Origin: JALGWN01 sp964598025
Lineage (GTDB): Bacteria > Arandabacterota > Arandabacteria > Arandabacterales > Arandabacteraceae
Assembly: GCA_964598025.1 (NCBI GenBank)
Contig: CAZRAU010000068.1
Location: 1-17,703, forward strand
Direction: 5' to 3'
DNA length: 17,703 nt
Shown: piece after piece, positions 14,119 through 17,703 of the stretch
Layout: each line of letters opens with the position of its first letter
Numbering within the stretch: the stretch's first letter is position 1
The notes under the pieces: model-generated
The model's input: the letters and a program-made list of their open reading frames with translations, nothing else
Told to the model about the DNA's origin: nothing
The model's database searches: none
Program-made: the position numbers and the translations under genes

Positions 14119-14634
14119 GTGGCAAAGAAGATCGTGATAATTGCGACATGCGCAGTGGTAACGTTGCTCGTGTCCTTCGGTCAATATACCCACCGGGGCT
14201 ATGTCGGTGTGCTCGAAGCGGGAGACTCGCTGAGGCTCCTGGATCATGGCTTTCACCTCAGGCCCCCCTGGCACGGGGTCACCGCCTATCCCCTGCAATG
14301 CCGCGATGTCCGTGTGGAGATCTTCGATGAGGGGCCCGGCGCGAAGATCCACTTCGACGCCGTCCTGTTTGTAAGTGTTGCGCGCGACAGCATAGTCTCA
14401 CTCCACAGGGCATATGACGGTGCCTACATGGAGAAGGTGGTCTCACCGCTGATTTCGAGTTTTCTCAGGGATTATGGGGACGCCTACGGGCTGTATGAGC
14501 CCGATGTCGGCCCCCAGAAGGTGACCGGCGTGATCCTCGATCTTCTGGCTACGGAAGCGGGGAAATACGGCATAAATGTGACCAACATGTGGCTTAGGTC
14601 CTACGAGGCCGAAAGAACCTCCGGCACCTTCTGA
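14119..14634 (+). CDS. Short third SPFH-domain protein, no coiled coil
   Basis: 171 residues, GTG start 7 bp after the hflC stop, with AGGAAA just upstream. One membrane span lies at ~4-20, followed by a band-7-like domain: RGYVGVLEAGDSLRLLDHG, then GFHLRPPW at 44-51, which matches the PGLHFKFPF turn of HflK and HflC. It continues FDAVLFVSVARDSIVSLH, EKVVSPLISSFLRDYGDAY and GINVTNMWL, the usual order of SPFH elements. It ends right after the SPFH fold, without the long coiled coil and C-terminal helices of the two upstream proteins. I infer that it is co-transcribed with hflKC and may cap or modify the same assembly. It could also be a decayed duplicate, but the frame is intact and the spacing tight. 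The upstream part of the same open frame (from 13807) overlaps hflC and is a shadow. Confidence 0.78.
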   Translation: MAKKIVIIATCAVVTLLVSFGQYTHRGYVGVLEAGDSLRLLDHGFHLRPPWHGVTAYPLQCRDVRVEIFDEGPGAKIHFDAVLFVSVARDSIVSLHRAYDGAYMEKVVSPLISSFLRDYGDAYGLYEPDVGPQKVTGVILDLLATEAGKYGINVTNMWLRSYEAERTSGTF

Positions 14635-14672
14635 TCGGACCACTTATGGGTCGGAGCCGTTCGCACCGTAGT

Positions 14673-14692
14673 GTCGTGACTCCTGTCACGAC
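14673..14692. terminator. Hairpin after the SPFH operon
   Basis: GTCGTGAC (14673-14680), loop TCCT, GTCACGAC (14685-14692): a perfect 8-bp stem about 40 bp after the operon's last stop codon, in a convergent gap. There is no clear T-run, so termination is inferred from position and stem quality. Confidence 0.4.
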
Positions 14693-14755
14693 CAATGTGA
14701 GCCTTAAGGGCGAGCGAATGGCGAGCGCAGAGTCAAAATCAATTCTGTATGGCAT

Positions 14756-14772
14756 CTCGACGCGGCGTCGAG
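14756..14772. terminator. Hairpin after the GbsR-type gene
   Basis: CTCGACG, loop CGG, CGTCGAG: a perfect 7-bp stem starting 4 bp past the end of the minus-strand regulator gene. On the minus strand a TTGATTTTG stretch follows about 12 nt later rather than at once. With the hairpin at 14673-14692 it probably separates the convergent transcripts. Confidence 0.4.
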
Positions 14773-14776
14773 GTCG

Positions 14777-15280
14777 TCACTTGGCGACGAAGCCTTTGAG
14801 GATGTTGAGCACCGCCTTGGTCATCCTCTCATCTTCGAGGACCTTATTGAGGATCCGGTCTATGGTGGTCATCATGCGCTCGATACCGGTCAGCCGTCTG
14901 TGCGTGCCCTTGTGTTTCTCCGTATCGCCTTCGGCAAGCAGCAGGCGGACGGCATTGAGAGCGGGATCGAATTCCCGCTTCTTTCGCTCGCGGCCGATCT
15001 CGAAGAACATCTTGAGGGCCTCGGGCTCGGCGACATAGTAGTCGCGCCGGTCGCCGGCCAGGTGTACCCTCTGAATGATGCCCCAATTGCGAAGCTCCTT
15101 CAGGCACATGCTGGCATTGCCCCGGCTTATCTGGAGCGATTCTGCTATCGCATCAAGATCCCTCGGGTCCTCTGATGTGAGCAGGAATGCATGGATTCTG
15201 GCCATGGATCGGTTGATTCCCCATAAGACACCGAGGGATCCCCAGGATTCGATGAACTGCTCGACGTGTCCCTCGCCCAA
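14777..15280 (-). CDS. GbsR/MarR-type winged-helix transcriptional regulator
   Basis: 167 residues. The N-terminal part matches GbsR-type regulators: SLGVLWGINRSMARIHAFLL at 15-34, the recognition helix ISRGNASMCLKELRNWG at 51-67 and the wing RVHLAGDRRDYYVAEPEALK at 71-90. The C-terminal half is helical and charged and probably makes the dimer. In Bacillus, GbsR controls glycine-betaine synthesis, but many relatives have other or unknown targets. The start codon is TTG, chosen because AAAGGAG lies 6 nt upstream and no ATG or GTG fits the conserved N-terminus. Its promoter and a 20-bp inverted repeat overlap immediately upstream, which suggests autoregulation. It is convergent with the SPFH operon and has no same-strand gene downstream in the window. 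Confidence 0.88.
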   Translation of the reverse strand: MGEGHVEQFIESWGSLGVLWGINRSMARIHAFLLTSEDPRDLDAIAESLQISRGNASMCLKELRNWGIIQRVHLAGDRRDYYVAEPEALKMFFEIGRERKKREFDPALNAVRLLLAEGDTEKHKGTHRRLTGIERMMTTIDRILNKVLEDERMTKAVLNILKGFVAK

Positions 15281-15289
15281 TATTCGCTC

Positions 15290-15309
15290 CTTTCAGAAGA
15301 TACTGAAAG
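15290..15309. promoter_or_regulatory. Candidate operator for the GbsR-type regulator
   Basis: Perfect inverted repeat CTTTCAG-N6-CTGAAAG. It covers the transcription start, touches the -10 of the regulator's promoter (15308-15313) and reaches to the RBS. A dimeric regulator bound here would block its own transcription. The spacing suits a winged-helix dimer, but no binding has been shown. Confidence 0.5.
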
Positions 15310-15336
15310 TTTATCACACATCCGGCCGGCTGTCAA
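15308..15336 (-). promoter_or_regulatory. Sigma70-type promoter for the GbsR-type regulator
   Basis: Minus strand: -35 TTGACA (15331-15336), 17-bp spacer, -10 TAAACT (15308-15313), with TGTGA directly before the -10. The start site would be near 15301, about 20 nt before the TTG codon. The 12-mer GGATGTGTGATA (15312-15323) is identical to that in the M6 protease promoter. Confidence 0.65.
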
Positions 15337-15393
15337 GTTCCGCCCGTCTGTTATGGTGTAACGTATTGTGCGTGGAACCGGATGGGTGGCGGT

Positions 15394-15405
15394 ATGACCG
15401 GTCAT
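15394..15405. other. 12-bp perfect palindrome
   Basis: ATGACCGGTCAT in the gap between the GbsR-type gene and the PorV-like gene. Its core TGACCGGTC also occurs in the spacer of the HPP promoter. It could be an operator half of an unseen control region, or chance. Confidence 0.3.
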
Positions 15406-15450
15406 GTGCAAGCCGTATTTATTGGGGTCCTTGGGGGTCCCGCTGCACTT

Positions 15451-15480
15451 CCGGGGCCATGCGGATACTCCCGGCCCCGG
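15451..15480 (-). terminator. GC-rich hairpin after the PorV-like gene
   Basis: CCGGGGCC (15451-15458) and GGCCCCGG (15473-15480) form a perfect 8-bp stem with a 14-nt loop, ~36 bp downstream of the PorV-like stop codon. It lacks a T-run on the minus strand, so it could act with Rho or by pausing. Confidence 0.4.
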
Positions 15481-15515
15481 TCGGTGGCAATGCTATACCT
15501 TAGGGCGGATGCCCG

Positions 15516-16553
15516 TTAGAAACCGTAGGTCACGGCCAGTCTATGGACGCTCTCCAGATCCTCCAGATTCTGCCATGCATAGTCCACCGCGAAGTTCATG
15601 TACTTGAACCCGGCCCCGAAGCGGAATTCCTTGAACCGGTCGAGTGCCGTGTCGTCGGGGTCGATGGGATCCTTGATATCACTCTTGTCCATATCTGCGA
15701 AGAACCCGCCCCTGAGAAAGAACATCTCGTCATAGGCGTATTCGAGGCCGATATGCACGCGCTCCGCCAGGTCATTCGGATGGCTGTAATCGATCGCAGT
15801 TGTTATCCGCATCATGTCGGTCTGGTAGATCTCATCGGCTATGCCGACCTGGAAGGATATGGGCAGAGCATAGTAGCCATACTCCTCCTGTACCACCACC
15901 TGCCAGACGCTGCTGATATACGTGTTGTCGTACTTACCTTTGAACTTCATGTCGGGGCCGAAGTTGGTGGTGGACATTCCGAGCCTGAGGTTTCGCCAGC
16001 CGGTCCGGTACATGGTCCCCACGTCGAAAGCCACGGTGTGGGCATAGAAATCGGCCACGTCGGTCCGGACGTACTTCGCCCCTATGCCGACCGAGAACCT
16101 GTCCGTGAACGCCTTGGCGTAGGTCACCCCGACCGCCAGTTCGTTCCAGTTGAAAGTCTCGGCTGTAGCGGAGCCGTCGATATCGGTCGCAGTGGTCTTG
16201 TCCATACTGCCGGAGAAGAAACCCGTGTAGTGAATGGCTCCCCGGCCGCCTATATACTCGGGCATCGGGAACGAGACCACTCCGGCCATGGCCCTCATGT
16301 CCACCATATACTCCAGGTCGGAGAAGAAGACCTGGTTGCCCTCGATATTCATGATGGACACAGGATTGAGGAACACCCCGGACACATCGTCCGAGATGCC
16401 CACATAGGCACGTCCCATTGCGGCCGCCCGCGGACTCATGCCGAGCTTAAGGAACAGCGCGCCGATGCTTCCGGCCCTGTCGCTGGACTGGGCAAGAGCC
16501 ATCCCGGCAAGCGCCACGAGAAGAATCATCGCAACGACGATCGTCTTTCTCAT
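15516..16553 (-). CDS. PorV/PorQ-family outer-membrane beta-barrel protein
   Basis: 345 residues. Residues 1-21 form a signal peptide (VVAMILLVALAGMALAQ). The mature N-terminus GALFLKLGMSPRAAAMGRAY, then VGISDDVSGVFLNPVSI, is the hallmark of the PorV/PorQ (UPF0164-like) family. The rest alternates short aromatic strands, as in an outer-membrane barrel, and ends MNFAVDYAWQNLED then HRLAVTYGF with the C-terminal aromatic residue expected of barrels. In Bacteroidetes, PorV shuttles type-A cargo to the cell-surface attachment machinery; whether this relative does the same is inference. The start has GGAGG 8 nt upstream. Only 49 bp separate it from the upstream sorted-protein gene, so the two are probably one operon, matching a carrier-cargo relation. 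Other members of the family are not tied to secretion. Confidence 0.85.
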   Translation of the reverse strand: MRKTIVVAMILLVALAGMALAQSSDRAGSIGALFLKLGMSPRAAAMGRAYVGISDDVSGVFLNPVSIMNIEGNQVFFSDLEYMVDMRAMAGVVSFPMPEYIGGRGAIHYTGFFSGSMDKTTATDIDGSATAETFNWNELAVGVTYAKAFTDRFSVGIGAKYVRTDVADFYAHTVAFDVGTMYRTGWRNLRLGMSTTNFGPDMKFKGKYDNTYISSVWQVVVQEEYGYYALPISFQVGIADEIYQTDMMRITTAIDYSHPNDLAERVHIGLEYAYDEMFFLRGGFFADMDKSDIKDPIDPDDTALDRFKEFRFGAGFKYMNFAVDYAWQNLEDLESVHRLAVTYGF

Positions 16554-16602
16554 CGCTCTATCCTCCGTTCGTTTGAGCCAAAAGATATATCCTCAAAAAG
16601 AG

Positions 16603-17703
16603 CTACCTTTGCCCTTTTATAACCGCAAATTTACCTATCTTCTCATCTCCGCTGTCGGAGACGACACGGTAGACATAGAGTCCCGAAGAGATCGCTTCCT
16701 GGGTCCGGGTGGTCATGTCCCAGAATTCCGAACCCGACTGCGAATCGTGATGGATGAGATCTACAAGATTGCCCAAGAGCGTGTAGATATAGATGTCACA
16801 CTTCTCGGGCAGATAGTGGAAGCCCAAAAGTGTTTCGTATTCGGTGAGCTCCGCCGCATTCGACCCGATGTAGGGGTTGGGGGCGACGGTGATCTTGTCC
16901 AGGTCGCTTTCGGCGGGCGTCGATCCGATGACCCCGACGATGGTGTTCTCATTCGCGCGGAGTCTGCCACTGCTGTCCCGCTCCCAGATCCGGCTGGTAA
17001 GAGCATATGGGTTACTTCCGTTTTGGGTCTCGTGATCAAATGCTTCGACCCACACATATGTGTAGAAGCCCGGGGGAAGCGTGAGGACCGTCTGGGTAGT
17101 GCCGCTCCCGAAACTCTCGAGCAGGTCCCAGGGCCCGAGCTTGCTTACGTTGCTGGTATAGACGTTAAAAGTGTCGGCCTGCGCGCCGGGCGCGGGGATG
17201 TTGGTGTAAGGCGACCAGTGAACGGTCAGCTGGTCGGCCGTCACGTCCACATCAAGGTCGGGATTGAGATCGGGCGCCTTCGGAGGATAGTCCTCTTCGG
17301 GGATCACCATGCCGCCCTCGTAGAAGTCCACGGCGGCGGCGATATGATCCTTCAGACTGCCCATACCGAAGGTACCGCGGTCATCATCGTCATACCCTTC
17401 TCCGAGCGCATAGGCCATCCAGAAGTGACCCACCTGGCCCGCCGTGACATCATAGGGTCCGACGCCGTTAAGGATCCTGTAGTCGAAGTCGTCCTCCGGC
17501 GGAAACTCGTTTTCCCAGATGCCGGCGAGGCGGTCGAATATATCCTGAGGGCCCGATACATCATTGTTCCAGTCCCAGTAGTTCTTGGATACCCACTCCT
17601 GCGTCGGGTCCGGAGCTGCCGTTACCGGTCCCCTGATAGGAGGAGCGGCCAGCAGCACCTGGCCCACGGCATTGGGGGTAAGGAACAGGCTATCTGCTGT
17701 AGT
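16603..17703 (-). CDS. Secreted protein with C-terminal sorting-like module, 5' end outside window
   Basis: The frame is open to the right edge (first residues TTADSLFLTPNAVGQ), so the N-terminus and promoter lie outside. The 366 visible residues align without large gaps with the 3869-5686 protein: shared blocks include KNYWDWN, AGIWEN, FDYRILNGVGPYDV (YDYRILNGVGPYDV in the other), HFWMAY, LGEGYD, SKLGPW, NPYALTSR and RANENTIV. A Fn3-like region starts near PPKAPDLNPDLDVDVTADQL. After RANENTIV the two proteins diverge: this one has VAPNPYIGSNAAELTEYETL, then LPEKCDIYIYTLLGNLVDLI and SSGLYVYRVVSDSGDEKIGK, a different C-terminal module of the APNPY type found in many candidate-phylum proteins. 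Its stop is 49 bp before the PorV-like gene. Function unknown; probably surface or extracellular. Confidence 0.85.
   Translation of the reverse strand, partial: TTADSLFLTPNAVGQVLLAAPPIRGPVTAAPDPTQEWVSKNYWDWNNDVSGPQDIFDRLAGIWENEFPPEDDFDYRILNGVGPYDVTAGQVGHFWMAYALGEGYDDDDRGTFGMGSLKDHIAAAVDFYEGGMVIPEEDYPPKAPDLNPDLDVDVTADQLTVHWSPYTNIPAPGAQADTFNVYTSNVSKLGPWDLLESFGSGTTQTVLTLPPGFYTYVWVEAFDHETQNGSNPYALTSRIWERDSSGRLRANENTIVGVIGSTPAESDLDKITVAPNPYIGSNAAELTEYETLLGFHYLPEKCDIYIYTLLGNLVDLIHHDSQSGSEFWDMTTRTQEAISSGLYVYRVVSDSGDEKIGKFAVIKGQR

Noticed and set aside
15543..16622. 359-codon open frame on the plus strand
   Set aside because: It is antisense to the PorV-like gene, has no RBS or recognisable domain, and its composition (His-, Val- and Gly-rich) is that of a GC-rich shadow.

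Overview
The window reads as chromosomal DNA of a GC-rich, diderm bacterium. Three secreted proteins end in FlgD-like or type-A-like C-terminal sorting modules, and a PorV/PorQ-family outer-membrane barrel sits next to one of them. Together these point to the wider Fibrobacteres-Chlorobi-Bacteroidetes (FCB) assemblage or a related candidate phylum. That placement is inference from protein style, not from a marker gene. No rRNA, tRNA, CRISPR array or complete mobile element was seen.

Layout. 1-297: left-edge fragment that weakly resembles a Mutator-type transposase. 298-3362 (minus): secreted M6-family metalloprotease and an HPP-family membrane protein, each with its own good sigma70-type promoter. 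3480-3653: C-terminal remnant of a retropepsin-like protein. 3869-6787 (plus): large secreted protein with a C-terminal sorting module, then an exported GT-A glycosyltransferase-like protein. 6922-9648 (minus): CadC/ToxR-like transmembrane regulator carrying a TolB-like beta-propeller, and an RRM protein with a Gly/Arg-rich tail; a 57-bp near-perfect palindrome separates them. 10059-11480 (minus): B12-binding-domain radical SAM enzyme. 11481-12097: a 617-bp divergent intergenic region with a cluster of hairpins and no convincing gene. 12098-14634 (plus): hflK, hflC and a third, short SPFH protein in a tight row. 14777-15280 (minus): GbsR-type regulator with a TTG start and a perfect inverted repeat over its own promoter. 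15516-17703 (minus): PorV/PorQ-like protein and, upstream of it, the 3' part of a paralogue of the 3869-5686 protein, which runs off the right edge.

How the parts fit. Most genes concern the cell envelope: secreted and sorted proteins, an outer-membrane barrel, an inner-membrane SPFH complex, an HPP membrane protein and a regulator that may sense in the periplasm. The most unusual items are the hflK-hflC-SPFH triad, the two paralogous secreted proteins that share an ectodomain but carry different C-terminal modules, the exported GT-A-like protein, and a 12-bp promoter-proximal element shared exactly by the protease and GbsR promoters. I did not find a clearly new defence or mobile system.
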